A stretch of DNA of 37,664 nt, taken from Candidatus Nitrotoga sp. M5 (GTDB taxonomy: Bacteria; Pseudomonadota; Gammaproteobacteria; Burkholderiales; Gallionellaceae). Within the stretch, counting starts at the first letter, position 1, and every line of letters begins with the position of its first letter. The stretch covers positions 1 to 37,664 of the forward strand of contig NZ_CAKMNW010000058.1 in NCBI RefSeq assembly GCF_927904885.1, written 5' to 3'. The notes beneath the pieces were generated by a model, which was given only the letters and a program-made list of their open reading frames with translations, did no database searches and was not told the DNA's origin. Shown here in pieces: positions 37,517 to 37,664 of the stretch. A program made the translations under genes and the position numbers.

Positions 37517-37664
37517 ATGGCAGCAGCACAGAAAGCTAAACCCGCAGCTAAAACGACAGGTGCTACTAAGAAACCCGCAGCTAAAACAGCAGTAGCTGCC
37601 AAGAAACCCGCAGCTAAAACAGCAGTAGCTGCCAAGAAACCCGCAGCTAAAACAGCAGTAGCTG
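37517..37664 (+). CDS. Histone H1-like lysine/alanine-rich DNA-binding protein (5' part)
   Basis: Only the first 49 codons are in the window; the gene runs off the right edge. The product is MAAAQKAKPAAKTTGATKKP followed by repeats of KKPAAKTAVAA, the Lys/Ala/Pro pattern of bacterial histone H1-like and AlgP-type nucleoid proteins that bind DNA through a basic disordered tail. AAAGGAGG six bases before the ATG is an excellent ribosome site, suggesting strong expression. It follows nrdB by 95 bp. The full length and any folded domain cannot be judged. Confidence 0.85.
   Translation, partial: MAAAQKAKPAAKTTGATKKPAAKTAVAAKKPAAKTAVAAKKPAAKTAVA
37568..37664 (+). repeat. Perfect 33-bp tandem repeat within the H1-like gene
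   Basis: Units 37568-37600 and 37601-37633 are identical at DNA level, and a third identical unit begins at 37634 and is cut by the window end. Each unit is in frame and encodes KKPAAKTAVAA. A more diverged unit precedes them. Identical synonymous sites point to recent slippage or unequal crossing-over. Confidence 0.9.

Noticed and set aside
37568..37664. Tandem repeats considered as a CRISPR array
   Set aside because: Repeats are contiguous without spacers and in frame with a strong ribosome site; they encode KKPAAKTAVAA.

Overview
The window looks like a chromosomal segment of a Gram-negative betaproteobacterium, most like Nitrosomonadales/Gallionellaceae relatives. This is inferred from protein sequence style, the gene orders pilD-coaE-zapD-yacG against mutT/thiE, argJ-secA near dciA, and pilS-pilR-ampD-nrdA-nrdB, and the moderate, uneven base composition. 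No rRNA or tRNA gene and no CRISPR array was seen.

Layout. (1) 1-2300: dnaA on the minus strand, with a DnaA box and promoter just upstream, then about 0.9 kb of AT-rich DNA without a convincing gene. (2) 2297-4403: a membrane protein with one CxxCH haem-binding motif, a small membrane protein and a short-chain dehydrogenase. (3) 4564-8153: a MutT-ThiE fusion converging on a minus-strand operon pilD-coaE-zapD-yacG. (4) 8716-23090: a probable glycosylation locus. It holds a 1002-residue envelope protein with Ig-like repeats and a glycosidase-like barrel, a methyltransferase with a Wzt-C-like sugar-binding N-terminus, three consecutive TPR/O-GlcNAc-transferase-like (GT41) genes and a GT2-type glycosyltransferase. 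The middle GT41 gene carries two complete TPR-GT41 units in one 1321-residue chain. (5) 23208-27850, minus strand: argJ, a cyclic-nucleotide-binding-domain protein and secA. The secA leader holds an intrinsic terminator and a 22-codon ORF. (6) 28407-33313, plus strand: dciA (DUF721), a PP0621-like protein, the pilS/pilR two-component pair and ampD. (7) 33438-37664: two NrdR-type boxes in phase upstream of nrdA-nrdB, then the start of a lysine/alanine-rich histone H1-like gene made of perfect 33-bp repeats, cut by the window end.

Housekeeping genes (replication initiation, dNTP synthesis, protein export, CoA synthesis, cell division, arginine synthesis, murein recycling) surround the accessory glycosylation block. 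In that block the GT41 proteins probably glycosylate protein or peptide acceptors held by their TPR arms. The GT2 enzyme, methyltransferase and barrel protein could extend, cap or trim glycans; this division of labour is inference. Intergenic regions contain a scattered family of short elements ending in TAAGGGCACCTCTAAAA-like inverted repeats, with no transposase in the window.
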